From a cyanobacterium endosymbiont of Epithemia clementina EcSB (GTDB lineage: Bacteria; Cyanobacteriota; Cyanobacteriia; Cyanobacteriales; Microcystaceae), in the NCBI RefSeq assembly GCF_029919255.1, contig NZ_CP123991.1:2705833-2769832 (forward strand): 64,000 bases of DNA, written 5' to 3'. Numbering within the stretch: position 1 is the stretch's first letter; every line of letters starts with the position of its first letter. The notes beneath the pieces were generated by a model that ran no database searches, had not been told where the DNA came from, and saw nothing but the letters and a program-made list of their open reading frames with translations. Below are positions 1-9,569 of this stretch, one piece after another. The position numbers were made by a program, and so were the translations under genes.

Positions 1-397
1 CACAGGGTACCCTATTTCTGAACAACAGGGAGAGAATCCCCCATCCTATCCTATCGTACAAATTGGGTTATATTGTGAGCCAAAATATTTACAAGAACGA
101 ATTAAAAAACGAACCGAAGACATGGTTAGCATGGGGTTAGTTGAAGAAGTTGAAAAAATTATTCAAAAATACGGTTGTAATTTACCTTTATTAAACACCC
201 TAGGATACTCGGAGATCAAACAATATCTTCAGGGAGATCTGTCTTTAGAAGAAGCTAAAACAGCAATTGTTGTACACACCCGTCAATTCGCAAAACGTCA
301 GAAAACTTGGTTTCGCGCCTATGAAGAAATTGAATGGTTTGATATAAATTCACCCAGTTTTGTAGAAGAAGTTTGGTCTAAGTTAATCTCTCACTAA
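1..397 (+). CDS. miaA: tRNA dimethylallyltransferase, C-terminal part
   Basis: MiaA transfers a dimethylallyl group to adenosine 37 of tRNAs reading UNN codons. Only the last ~131 residues are in the window; the frame is open from base 2 and the start lies upstream. Visible family features are the QIGLYCEP stretch, the segment GLVEEVEKII, the motif NTLGYSEI and the C-terminal TRQFAKRQKTWFR, which belongs to the tRNA-binding end of the protein. The stop is at 395-397, so the C-terminus looks complete. The next gene on the same strand starts about 1 kb downstream, so no operon is apparent. Identification rests on motif recognition; a closely related prenyltransferase is unlikely. Confidence 0.9.
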   Translation, partial: TGYPISEQQGENPPSYPIVQIGLYCEPKYLQERIKKRTEDMVSMGLVEEVEKIIQKYGCNLPLLNTLGYSEIKQYLQGDLSLEEAKTAIVVHTRQFAKRQKTWFRAYEEIEWFDINSPSFVEEVWSKLISH

Positions 398-1423
398 AGT
401 CGTATTTTAGTCAGTAGATAATCGTTTGATATTGTAAAACTAAATGATTATTTGTTTATCAATTGGATTGAGAATTTACTACATTTCTAAGAAAGACTAC
501 CTCATCTAAATCAGAATAATTCAATAACATTCATAGGGAAACAAATTTTAGGAATAGTTGTTTAAAAAACTGATCAAGAAGCTAAATTTATTAGAAATAA
601 TTTGTTCAATTTAATTCTCAACAAAACAATGGCAACAAGGTCAATCTTATTGTAATAAGTTCAATTTTCTTGAGCTCTCAAAGAGAGAGAACTATGATTT
701 AATAGTCAAATTCGTCTATTTTTTGCTTAAGATGTTTTTCTTATAACTGCTTTAATTTTGCCAGAATCTTTTCCATTTATCAAGATCACAGAGAATTCAA
801 AATAGAGAGGGAATAGACAACATCCGTAGAAATAAATTATCACATTTATTCAACCAGAAAAAAACGCCTTCAATTAGCGGTTAAAATTTCGGATAATCTA
901 TAGAGTTTTCGGAATGAAACATAAGTCAATTATCTTAAAATTCTGTATATGCTCATGGAAACTGGACAGTCGGAGTAGAGTATATTCGACAAAAAAAGTT
1001 TTCACAGTTTTAGTGATAATTGATGATCTAATTTCAAGTCTTGATATTTATAACTTTTCTCTTCTCCCTTAATCTCTATTTAAGATTTTTTATAAGTTTA
1101 ATCGTTGAATCAAAGAAAAAAGTAAGATTTGAGTTATTTTTTACAAAAGTTAATTTTAGTTAATCGTCCCACGTTAACTCTAGCATAAACTCATACAAGA
1201 TTTTTTTGAGAAAAAATTAAAGCAATGATTTATCCTTTTAATGTAAATTAATGTTAAGCAATTGTTAACTTAATCTGAAATATATCAAAACCTTTATACT
1301 AATTGATGCAAGAAAGATAGACTGTTCAGTAGAATCTGACTAGCTGTTTAAACCAAACCTATCTTCAAGAGAGTAAACACTCACTGTGAAGACATAAAAT
1401 GTTTAACAAAGCATTAGAATGCT
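398..1423. other. gene-free AT-rich stretch between miaA and ctaA
   Basis: About 1 kb with frequent stops in all frames. Short coding-like fragments appear, for example GNWTVGVEY near 960-990, but none could be tied to a family. It may be a fully eroded gene. A ctaA promoter is expected near its right end, but I found no convincing -35/-10 pair. Confidence 0.5.
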
Positions 1424-2386
1424 ATGACAGATTCGGTTCTTCAACCCCAAATTAAAGTTACTGGCGACTGCCCCCGAGTCCAGAAATGGATGCGCTTCCT
1501 TATCTGGAAAATCACCATTGCTACTCTACTTTTGATGGCAGTGGGCAGTGCTACACGAGTAATGAATGCAGGACTTGCCTGTCCTGACTGGCCACTATGC
1601 TATGGTCAATTGGTTCCCAGTCAACAGATGAATCTACAAGTGTTCCTAGAATGGTTCCATCGTCTCGATGCCTCTCTCATTGGCTTGAGTACTCTTGTTC
1701 TTGTCGGACTCTCATGGTGGTTTCGCAGAGAACTCCCCAAATGGCTGCCTTGGGCATCGGTAAGTGCGCTGGGGTTAATTGTCTTCCAAGGAGTTTTAGG
1801 AGGACTTACAGTGACTCAATTGCTACGATTTGATATTGTCACTGCCCATCTTGGAACCGCCCTGCTCTTCTTAGGAACCCTTATTATTATTGCTGTGTGT
1901 CTTACACCCTATCAAGGAACCACCAACGCCAAAAAATTGAGTTGGGGAGCAACCATAGCTGTTACTTTAGTCTACCTGCAATGTTTATTAGGAGCCTTAG
2001 TTGGGTCTAGATGGGCGGTACATCAATGTTTTGGCGGTTCGCAACTATGTGCCGTGATGAATAGCCATATCATTGGTGTTTTTCCAGCTACTATTGCTAC
2101 CCTCAGCGTTGTGTTTATCGCTTGGCGCACTTCTGCCCTCCATCCCTGGTTACGGAAACTCGCTTGGGTTGCTGGAGGCATGGTTGCTCTACAAATCTTG
2201 TTAGGGGTTGCCACTTTCCGATTACATCTACAAGTAGAACCTTTAACTGTGGCTCACCATACCTGTGGTGCTGCCCTCTTTGGTACGTTAGTCGCCTTGA
2301 CAACGTTAGCCATTCGCGATGTCAGAAGTTCCTCGCTTCCGTGCGGTGCGACTGCACAGAAGTTAGAAGTTAGAAGTCAGAATTAA
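1424..2386 (+). CDS. ctaA: haem A synthase (CtaA/COX15 family)
   Basis: CtaA oxidises the methyl group on haem O to give haem A for aa3-type cytochrome oxidase in the membrane. The 320-residue product is a polytopic membrane protein with about eight hydrophobic segments. The four expected haem-ligand histidines are seen in WFHRLDASLIG, VTAHLGTALL, MNSHIIGVFP and TVAHHTCGAA. Cysteine pairs occur in LACPDWPLC and HQCFGGSQLC. It lies 106 bp upstream of ctaB on the same strand, the usual cyanobacterial order, so the two are probably co-transcribed. The last ~20 residues are low-complexity and come partly from a tandem heptamer repeat, suggesting the original stop was overrun. No ctaC/D/E gene is in this window. 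Confidence 0.9.
   Translation: MTDSVLQPQIKVTGDCPRVQKWMRFLIWKITIATLLLMAVGSATRVMNAGLACPDWPLCYGQLVPSQQMNLQVFLEWFHRLDASLIGLSTLVLVGLSWWFRRELPKWLPWASVSALGLIVFQGVLGGLTVTQLLRFDIVTAHLGTALLFLGTLIIIAVCLTPYQGTTNAKKLSWGATIAVTLVYLQCLLGALVGSRWAVHQCFGGSQLCAVMNSHIIGVFPATIATLSVVFIAWRTSALHPWLRKLAWVAGGMVALQILLGVATFRLHLQVEPLTVAHHTCGAALFGTLVALTTLAIRDVRSSSLPCGATAQKLEVRSQN
2362..2382 (+). repeat. heptameric tandem repeat at the 3' end of ctaA
   Basis: Three consecutive heptamers, GTTAGAA, GTTAGAA and GTCAGAA, span the last codons of ctaA. Short tandem heptamers of this kind are common in cyanobacterial intergenic DNA. Here the repeat has become part of the reading frame. Confidence 0.65.
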
Positions 2387-2492
2387 AACCTTTGACCGAT
2401 TTAGGTTTCCAAAGAAGTTCTGTTTTCATTAATGCTTCAAGAACAATAACTGACAAAAACTCAAGTAAATCAACAGAATTTGGTGTGTATTA

Positions 2493-3464
2493 ATGATTGG
2501 GACTGATGTTGCCCCCCGTAATGAAAACTGGCTACAAGTTGTAAAAAGCTATTATCAGCTAACCAAACCCCGTATTATCCCCCTATTATTGATCACCACC
2601 ACCGCAGCCATGTGGATTGCTGGTGAGGGCCGGGTGAATCTATTTACCTTATTTATTACCTTATTAGGGGGAACTCTTGCAGCTGCTTCAGCCCAGGTAA
2701 TGAACTGCATTTATGACCGTGACATTGATTATGAAATGTTGCGGACTCGAGCCCGCCCTATCCCTTCTGGACGAGTACGCTCACGCCATGCCTTCATTTT
2801 TGCTGTCATCCTTGCCATCTTATCTTTTTGCCTTTTTGCCTTATTTATCAACGTTGTCAGTGGTTTATTAGCTATGTCCGGCATTGTTTTCTATATGCTG
2901 GTATACACTCACTTTCTTAAGCGTAATAGTACCCAAAACATTGTCATTGGTGGGGCAGCTGGTTCTATCCCTCCTCTGGTGGGTTGGGCGGCAGTAACAG
3001 GGGAGTTAAGTTGGGCCTCTTGGGTTTTATTTACCATCATTTTCCTGTGGACTCCTCCCCATTTCTGGGCGTTGGCATTGATGATAAAAGAAGATTATGC
3101 CCAGGTCAATGTTCCTATGATGCCGGTCGTAGAAGGAGAAGAGTCTACAGTACGTAAAATTTGGTGGTATACTTTGCTGGTTATACCTTGCACTTTCCTT
3201 TTGGTTTATCCCCTAGGAGTATCTGGAATAATCTATGGTACGATTGCAGTGGTTTTAGGGATTAAATTTATCGAAAAAGCTTGGCAGTTAAAACAAGATC
3301 CCTTTAATCGAGAATTAGCGCGATCACTGTTTAAATTTTCCATCTTTTACTTAATGCTTCTCTGCACAGGAATGGTTCTTGATAGTCTGGCTGTGACTCA
3401 TCAATTGATTGCAACTGTCGGAGATAATTTGAAGACGTTGATTAATTTAATTTCCTTCGGATAA
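2493..3464 (+). CDS. ctaB: haem O synthase (protohaem IX farnesyltransferase)
   Basis: CtaB attaches a farnesyl group to protohaem to make haem O, the substrate of CtaA, in the cytoplasmic membrane. The 323-residue protein has the UbiA-prenyltransferase architecture of about nine membrane segments. The first Asp-rich motif is NCIYDRDIDYEM near residue 70, followed by RTRARPIPSGR. The second conserved loop reads FLWTPPHFWALA, followed by KEDYAQVNVPMMPVV. Length is typical. The start follows ctaA by 106 bp and the pair is probably one transcript. A hairpin with a T-rich 3' side follows the stop. Confidence 0.93.
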   Translation: MIGTDVAPRNENWLQVVKSYYQLTKPRIIPLLLITTTAAMWIAGEGRVNLFTLFITLLGGTLAAASAQVMNCIYDRDIDYEMLRTRARPIPSGRVRSRHAFIFAVILAILSFCLFALFINVVSGLLAMSGIVFYMLVYTHFLKRNSTQNIVIGGAAGSIPPLVGWAAVTGELSWASWVLFTIIFLWTPPHFWALALMIKEDYAQVNVPMMPVVEGEESTVRKIWWYTLLVIPCTFLLVYPLGVSGIIYGTIAVVLGIKFIEKAWQLKQDPFNRELARSLFKFSIFYLMLLCTGMVLDSLAVTHQLIATVGDNLKTLINLISFG

Positions 3465-3478
3465 TTTAGGATTTTCCT

Positions 3479-3540
3479 GTCAGAATACCCTGCCCTGAGA
3501 AGGTATAGGGGATTCTGACCAGTGACTTCTTTTTGTTCCA
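3479..3540 (+). terminator. probable ctaB terminator
   Basis: Arms GTCAGAAT (3479-3486) and ATTCTGAC (3512-3519) pair perfectly, and the inner ACCCT/AGGT segments add partial pairing. A T-rich stretch (ttctttttgtt) follows about 5-10 bases later. It sits 15 bp past the ctaB stop. Confidence 0.55.
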
Positions 3541-3921
3541 AGACTAAGTTTATATGCTAAAAGCAGTGTGTATTGAGAGTTGGTGCGATGAACATAAAAT
3601 CTTATCCTATACTTACCAAAGTGTTTTTTGATATAGACTACTTCTCTCGAAGATTAAAGTAGAATCTTGATTCTGTTCCTTTTTGAGGATATACTTAAAA
3701 ACCATCGAAAAGGACTTTTTTATTAACTTTTTGGGCTGGACTTACCTTTTACTTTTTATAAAACAATAATCTAAGTTCTAATTTATCGAACTAACCTTGA
3801 CAAGTGCTTTTAATATTCTCTCAATTTCGAGAGCATTACTATAGCAACGAGAAATAGTTCACTAAATATTTTAAATTCTCCATCCCAGTACTCTCCTAAA
3901 CTTAGATATAGTTTTCATAAC
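3541..3921. other. gene-free stretch between ctaB and hypC
   Basis: About 380 bp of AT-rich DNA between two convergent genes. No open frame or recognisable remnant was found. Confidence 0.5.
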
Positions 3922-4176
3922 TCATAACTTATTGCCATCTGATTGTAAAATTGTCTCCATTTCTTTAAATTCAGCTAGACTTTTTTGCGCAGCTTCTTCA
4001 TCCAAAATACTGAGAGCAAATCCTACATGTACAATCACATAACTACCCACTTCAACATCAGGAACATAGGCTAAACTAACTTCTTTAATGACTCCACCAA
4101 AACTTACTTTTCCCTTTTTGATTAAAGGTTCATCTCCAATGATACTAACAACTTTCCCTGGAACAGCTAAACACAT
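3922..4176 (-). CDS. hypC: hydrogenase maturation factor HypC
   Basis: HypC is the small chaperone that carries the Fe(CN)2CO group with HypD and delivers it to the large subunit of [NiFe] hydrogenases. The 84-residue product begins MCLAVPGKVV, with the essential Cys2 and the HypC/HupF signature. Length is typical. The start is preceded by a good ribosome-binding site (ggagg) about 10 bases upstream. In relatives it sits in a hyp cluster; here hypF is on the same strand upstream, but about 1.1 kb of dead photosystem DNA lies between them. An intact HypC implies a functional uptake hydrogenase elsewhere, consistent with a nitrogen fixer. Confidence 0.93.
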   Translation of the reverse strand: MCLAVPGKVVSIIGDEPLIKKGKVSFGGVIKEVSLAYVPDVEVGSYVIVHVGFALSILDEEAAQKSLAEFKEMETILQSDGNKL

Positions 4177-4394
4177 CTTCTATTGTCCTCCACAAAGAAC
4201 TACTCATTAACAATCCTGAGAATAAGACTGCCCGGCCTTCAGACTACCAAAATCTCAACAATTTTTTATAAAGTAAATCTTTAATTTTTTAGAGAAAAAA
4301 CTGTTAGCAAGTAGGATCTACTAACTTTTTTTAAACCGAATTATCAATTTTTATCTTAATAAGGGGAACCAATAAATAAAAAGATAGATAAAGA

Positions 4395-4520
4395 TCAAAT
4401 CAGGCTTCGTTGGCAACATAGTATAAATAAAAATTCCATTACTGCAAAGGCAAGGACAGCAGGCATGGAAACTAAACCTACAGGTAAATAAGCAGCTGGG
4501 TAGGAACCCGTTATTTGCAT
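4395..4520 (-). pseudogene. possible relic of photosystem I subunit VIII (psaI-like)
   Basis: A 41-codon minus-strand frame begins MQITGSYPAAYLPVG and continues with one hydrophobic segment ending in LFIL. PsaI is a single-span protein of similar size whose N-terminus usually reads GSYAASYLP followed by a hydrophobic helix. The resemblance at GSYPAAYLP is clear. The conserved acidic C-terminus (YIE-type) is replaced by CCQRSLI, so the gene appears frameshifted or corrupted. It lies ~200 bp from the dead psaL, its usual partner, but on the opposite strand, which would need an inversion. A chance frame cannot be excluded. Confidence 0.4.
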
Positions 4521-4725
4521 ATTATTTTATAGACTTATGAGTCTAACACTATGATTGTTCGGCAACAGATAAGATAATAACATCAAAAATATTACTGGGA
4601 ACTTTAGCTCAATAGGGCAATTATAAAGATTCTCAAGTCTTCTAAAGTAAGAAAGGTTAAAGAGAGCGGTACAGTGAATGTACTTTAGGAGAGTTTAACA
4701 ACTTACATCGAAGTGAAGTACTGAT

Positions 4726-5176
4726 ATGAGAATAGACGCAGTTGGGCATGGTGGAGCTCCCCAAGTCTGCAACACCGCTACTCCTCTTAATTCTTCAAGG
4801 GTTTTCGTCGCGTTTATTCAGAAACCTATCCACCTATCGCCAAAAACTATCCCCTAACTATCGCTGGTTAAAATTGGTATGGCCCACAGTTATTTCCTCT
4901 TGCTTTGCTGGGTCCTTTGCGGAACACTCATATAGCTAGTAAAGCAAGGTTGTCGGCTTTTGTGTAAGTATAATAGCTATTTTGACAATTGCTTTATCAA
5001 TGTATCCTGTTGCAGGAGTTACTAAACGGACTGAAACCCTAACCACTCCAGAAATCCATGAAAAAATTGGTATCTAAGAAGATTTAGTAGAATTTGCTGA
5101 TATTTTTTTATTGATAGTTGTGGCGATATATTTTTTGCCTATTTTCTTTGCTAAAATCTTTATACTTACCTTGTAA
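4726..5176 (+). pseudogene. psaL: photosystem I subunit XI (psaL), frameshifted remnant
   Basis: PsaL forms the trimer core of photosystem I. Pieces of it are read in order across several frames: ATPLNSS, then LSTYRQKLSP, then IGMAHSYFL, then LLGPLRNT, then ILTIALSMYPVAGV, then ETLTTPE and EFADIFL. These correspond to the psaL order of ATPI(N/S)SS, LPAYRxGLSP, GMAHGYFL, LLGPLR, the second helix, ETLTTP and the EF(A/S)xGFL helix. Frames change at least three times and there are in-frame stops (taa after KIGI). No product can be made. It lies between hypC and hypF. Confidence 0.82.
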
Positions 5177-5271
5177 AAACAATATTAGGTTAGGTAAGTT
5201 ATTGCAACACAATGAAAAAATAACAATTACTCGTTAATTATTTCCAAAAAAATGCTTGCTAACACCAAGTT

Positions 5272-7581
5272 TTATCGGTTTAGTGTTTGCTTTATCCCTG
5301 CCATAATTTGTCCTAAAGCAATTCCACCATCATTGGGAGGTACTTTTCGGTGCCATACAGGGATTAATTGTTCTTGATTTAAGCGACTGATTGCTTGTTC
5401 AATTAAATATTTATTTTGAAAACATCCTCCTGTTAAAACAACTTTCTTTTCTGAGATAATTTGGGAAATTTCAATTATTACTTCAACTAGGGTGTTATGA
5501 AACTTAGCTGAGATTTCTTCGATAGATAAATGCTCTAAAATATCATCTAAAATTCCTTTTATAATTAGTTGCCAATCAACAATTAAAGGGAGATCGTTTC
5601 CTAATATTTCATAGCGGTAGACTTGGTCTGTTTTATAATCGATGGCCTTGTATTCTAAGGCCATCGCTCCTTGTCCTTCAAAACTGGTTTGTTGACAAAT
5701 CCCCAAAATAGAAGCCACCCCATCAAAAAGTCGTCCCACACTTGAAGTGAGTGGAGCATTCAAATTGCGAGATAACATTTGTTGAATTAATTTTAATTCT
5801 TGATCAGAAAAACCTTCAAATAATTGAAATATTTTTAAGCCATCAAAAGACCCAAAAATTTCATAAAGTATACCTAAAGCAATACGCCTCGGTTCTTTAA
5901 CTGCCTGATGTCCTCCAGGCAATTTAAAGGGTCGAAAATGGGCAACTCGTTGGTAACCATTATCAGTAATTAACAAAAATTCTCCCCCCCAGATCGTACC
6001 ATCTTCTCCATAGCCTGTGCCATCCCAAGCAACTCCTAAAACAGGCGCAGTAATTCCATTTTCTGCTATACAGGAGAGAACATGAGCATAATGATGTTGG
6101 ACCTTAACTACTGAAAAACCTTGGGACTGAGCAAATTTACTTGAAAGGTAGTCCGGATGTGCATCACAAGCGATAATTTTAGGTTCAAAGTCATAAAGTA
6201 CTTTTAAACTGTCTATCACCTGATAAAATGCACTTAAAGTTTTATAATTGCTTAAATCTCCAATATGTTGACTGATAAATACTTTATTACTCCGTAAAAT
6301 TGCTACCGTGTTTTTTGACTGCCCACCGGTTGCTAGAATGGAGGTGGATGGAGGTAAATGTTCAACTTCTGCATTTTGCATTTTGCCTTCTGACTTTAAA
6401 ATAATGGGAAAAGGTGTATATCCTCTTGCGCGACGGAGAACTACTTCTCGCTCTGCCATAACGCGAACCACAGAATCATCTACAGATCGTAGAATGGGAC
6501 GATTGTGGACTAGAAATACATCGGCAATATGTCCTAGTCTTTGTATGGCTTCGCCTTCATCAATACAGATGGGTTCATCAGAGATGTTCCCACTCGTGGC
6601 GACTAAAGGGAATTTTATATTTAAAAATAACAAATGATGTAAAGGAGTATAGGGTAACATGACTCCCCAATAGGGATTATTCGGAGCGATAGACTCCCAT
6701 AAGTTGGTATAATTTGCTCTACGTCTGAGTAAAACAATAGGAGATTCAGGAGAGGTTAATAATTCTTCTTCTAAAGGACTAACATGACAATGGTTTTTAA
6801 TTAACTCAAGGGATGGATACATTAAAGCAAAGGGTTTTTCAGGGCGATCTTTGCGCTGTCGCAGTTGCTTAATGGCATCAGGGTTACTTCCATCAGTCAT
6901 TAGATGGAATCCTCCTAATCCTTTAACTGCTATGATTTTTCCCTCTTTTAAAGAATTTACTGCAATTTTAAGGGCTGAGTCTTGAGTAGCTATACTGTTT
7001 CCTTGCTTATCCCAAAGGGCTAATTGGGGACCACAACAGGGACATGCATTCGGTTGGGCGTGAAATCTACGATCATGGGGGTTTTCATATTCCTGCTGAC
7101 ACTCAGAACACATGAAAAACTCTTTCATTGTAGTTTGAGGGCGATCATAGGGTAAAGTTTCAATGATGGTATAACGCGGACCACAATTAGTGCAGTTAGT
7201 GAAAGGATAGCCATATCGTCGATTTTGGAGGTCAAAAATATCTCGTAAACAGTCGGGGCAGGTGGCTAAGTCAGCCGGGATTATGGCATTTTTTTCTCCA
7301 CTTACGCTGTGATGAATGTCAAAGGTGGTGTACCCCGTATAATCTAAATAAGTGGTTTCTATTGATTGAATATGTGATCGCGGTGGACTTTCTGTTTGCA
7401 CCCTTGACAAAAATTCTTTTATAATCTCAGATTCTCCTTCCACCTCAATAGACACCCCTGACGCAGAATTATAAACCCATCCTGTAAGATTTAATTCTGT
7501 GGCTAGTCGATAAATAAAAGGGCGAAATCCCACCCCTTGAACTGCCCCAAATATTAGTAATTTTAATCGTTTTTTAATCAT
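5272..7581 (-). CDS. hypF: carbamoyltransferase HypF
   Basis: HypF makes the cyanide ligands of the [NiFe] active site by transferring carbamoyl phosphate, via carbamoyl-adenylate, to the HypE C-terminal cysteine. The 769-residue protein has all domains in order: an acylphosphatase domain (GAVQGVGFRPFIYRL, residues ~13-27), two zinc-finger pairs (CPDC...CTNC and CSEC...CPCC, ~110-190), a YrdC-like domain (~205-390) and a Kae1/carbamoyltransferase domain with HHYAHVLS and GGCFQNKYL. Length is typical. Between YrdC and Kae1 a short insert (KSEGKMQNAEVEHLPPS) is encoded by heptamer repeats. The gene looks functional. It works with hypC, which lies downstream on the same strand. Confidence 0.95.
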   Translation of the reverse strand: MIKKRLKLLIFGAVQGVGFRPFIYRLATELNLTGWVYNSASGVSIEVEGESEIIKEFLSRVQTESPPRSHIQSIETTYLDYTGYTTFDIHHSVSGEKNAIIPADLATCPDCLRDIFDLQNRRYGYPFTNCTNCGPRYTIIETLPYDRPQTTMKEFFMCSECQQEYENPHDRRFHAQPNACPCCGPQLALWDKQGNSIATQDSALKIAVNSLKEGKIIAVKGLGGFHLMTDGSNPDAIKQLRQRKDRPEKPFALMYPSLELIKNHCHVSPLEEELLTSPESPIVLLRRRANYTNLWESIAPNNPYWGVMLPYTPLHHLLFLNIKFPLVATSGNISDEPICIDEGEAIQRLGHIADVFLVHNRPILRSVDDSVVRVMAEREVVLRRARGYTPFPIILKSEGKMQNAEVEHLPPSTSILATGGQSKNTVAILRSNKVFISQHIGDLSNYKTLSAFYQVIDSLKVLYDFEPKIIACDAHPDYLSSKFAQSQGFSVVKVQHHYAHVLSCIAENGITAPVLGVAWDGTGYGEDGTIWGGEFLLITDNGYQRVAHFRPFKLPGGHQAVKEPRRIALGILYEIFGSFDGLKIFQLFEGFSDQELKLIQQMLSRNLNAPLTSSVGRLFDGVASILGICQQTSFEGQGAMALEYKAIDYKTDQVYRYEILGNDLPLIVDWQLIIKGILDDILEHLSIEEISAKFHNTLVEVIIEISQIISEKKVVLTGGCFQNKYLIEQAISRLNQEQLIPVWHRKVPPNDGGIALGQIMAGIKQTLNR
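6371..6391 (-). repeat. heptamer repeat inside hypF
   Basis: On the + strand, GCATTTT, GCATTTT and GCCTTCT run in tandem within hypF. The repeat encodes part of a linker between the YrdC-like and Kae1-like domains, so it is tolerated. It resembles mobile heptamer repeats in related genomes. Confidence 0.55.
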
Positions 7582-8099
7582 CTGTATGCTAGAAACTGGC
7601 GAATAAAGTTCAGAAAAAACAATTCAACGGCTCCTATTTCCAGGACTAAAATAAAGCTGACAGTAATCGAAAGACTTATAAAGTCTTGCATACCTGACTA
7701 TTTGTAAATCCTGTCTACTTTAATCATCTAACTTTTATATCTTCCTTCTCAATCTGTCTCTAGACTTTTTATATTTTCTTCGAGTTTAATTTGCCGCATC
7801 TTAGCATCTTAATTTTTTAGTAAAATTTTTGTGTGGGTTGTTTGACTTGGTCTTAAACTTCTCATCTATCTAATCTAATTTGTTGTTTCTATATTTAAAT
7901 AGTTCCTTAGCAAGGAATAAGTTCCCATTTCTTATGTTCCTTTGAGTTACTTTCACTATGCTCTAATTATTTATTAGAATATATAGACTCCTGGTTATTT
8001 TCTAGATAACTAAAAATTTAAAGTTTAGAAGATAAATGGGGATAAAGATTATATTTTCTCTATTTAAAATCCCCAGTTGCTTATTAATGATTTCTCAAC
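7582..8099. other. gene-free stretch between tldD and hypF
   Basis: About 520 bp of AT-rich DNA downstream of tldD and upstream of hypF, both on the minus strand. It should hold the hypF promoter. No open frame, strong hairpin or coding remnant was recognised. Confidence 0.5.
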
Positions 8100-9569
8100 T
8101 TATCGTCCCCCAACAGTAATTCTATCAACTTTTAAATGTGGTTGTCCCACAGTAACGTAAATGCTTCCACTGACAGAACCACAGAAACCAGGAGCCAACT
8201 CTAAATCTTGGGAACACATAGAAATCTCTGTCATAATATCTTTGGCAGTTCCAATCAGAGTTGCACCTTTGAGGGGTTTAGTCACTTTTCCCTTTTCAAT
8301 CATATAAGCTTCAGAAACGGAAAAGTTAAACTCACTAGTAGGTCCAACACTTCCCCCTCCCATTTGTTTACAATAAATTCCTTTATCGACTGACGCAAAC
8401 AGATCATCAATAGAATAATCACCGGGGGCAATATAAGTATTTCGCATCCGTGAAGCTGCAGCATAAGCATAACTTTGACGACGACCACTTCCTGTACGAG
8501 GATGTCCAGTACGAACTGATCCAGTACGATCAGCTAGAAAGTTCTTTAAAATGCCGTTTTCAATTAATAAGGTGCGTTGTGTGGGCATTCCTTCATCGTC
8601 CATGTCCAAGGTCCCAAACTCCTGATCGGATAACCCCTCATCCCAAGCAGTTAAGCTTTCGTGGGCAATTTTTTCACCTTTTTTATTCATAAAAGGAGTG
8701 GTTTTATGCTCAATCTGGGTAGTTTCTAACAAATGTCCGCAGGCTTCGTGGAAAATGACCCCACCAAACTGATTAGCCATAATAATGGGATAATTTCCTG
8801 ATTCTACATAATCCGCATAAAGCATTTTACCCGCAGATTCAGCTACTTCTTCAGCAGAAGTATCGTAGTCCCATTCCCGTAGGAAACCAGGATCACTGGT
8901 ATTGCCAAACCGTTTACCAATAGAGGCGCGGTGTTCCCCATCGGAACATAATAGTGAATGACCAATAGATTGCGTCAGACGAATATCTCTAGCGAAAACC
9001 CCGTCACTGGCGGCAACTAAGATTTCCTGCCAGTCACGAAAATACATAACCCGACGAGATTGGATATGATTGGCTTTTTGTCCTAGTTTTGCGTTAGCTG
9101 ACAAGAGAATATCACCCATTTCTGACATGGAACTACAGTTACCTAACCAAAATTCCTTATCTTTTACTTTTGCATAGTCTCGCATCATTTCTAGGTTAAT
9201 TTCAGGAATATAAGCGTTAGGAGAAGGACAGGTTAACCCTAAAATAGATACTGCTTTTTCTAAGGCAGCTTTTAGCCCGGAAAAAGAGATATTATTAGTG
9301 CTGACATAACAATCTTCTTTACCTCGAAATACACGGATACCAGCCCCTGTGGAGAGACGAGGGGATAGGCTGGTGATGGTGTCTTGTTCTGCTAAACAAC
9401 TGATATAGTTTACCCGTTCAAGAAAAAATTCGACAAAATCCGCCCCGGCTGCCCGTCCCAATCCTAGTAAAGTGGATAAGGGATCCTGCCAACTTTGGTC
9501 AAAGTGATCACTGCTAGAATGATAAGTCAGGTCGGGGAGTTCTTTAGACGTTAATAGTGTGGGTATCAT
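8100..9569 (-). CDS. tldD: metalloprotease TldD
   Basis: TldD is the zinc protease subunit of the TldD/TldE complex, which degrades unfolded or modified peptides and in enterobacteria matures microcin B17 and processes CcdA. The 489-residue protein has the metal-binding HEACGH (HExxxH) motif within [14 protein letters not shown] near residue 275. The conserved glycine-rich C-terminal region ([17 protein letters not shown]) is also present. Length is typical. The start is ATG at 9569. Its partner tldE is intact ~45 kb away in this window. There is no neighbouring operon partner. Confidence 0.92.
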   Translation of the reverse strand: MIPTLLTSKELPDLTYHSSSDHFDQSWQDPLSTLLGLGRAAGADFVEFFLERVNYISCLAEQDTITSLSPRLSTGAGIRVFRGKEDCYVSTNNISFSGLKAALEKAVSILGLTCPSPNAYIPEINLEMMRDYAKVKDKEFWLGNCSSMSEMGDILLSANAKLGQKANHIQSRRVMYFRDWQEILVAASDGVFARDIRLTQSIGHSLLCSDGEHRASIGKRFGNTSDPGFLREWDYDTSAEEVAESAGKMLYADYVESGNYPIIMANQFGGVIFHEACGHLLETTQIEHKTTPFMNKKGEKIAHESLTAWDEGLSDQEFGTLDMDDEGMPTQRTLLIENGILKNFLADRTGSVRTGHPRTGSGRRQSYAYAAASRMRNTYIAPGDYSIDDLFASVDKGIYCKQMGGGSVGPTSEFNFSVSEAYMIEKGKVTKPLKGATLIGTAKDIMTEISMCSQDLELAPGFCGSVSGSIYVTVGQPHLKVDRITVGGR

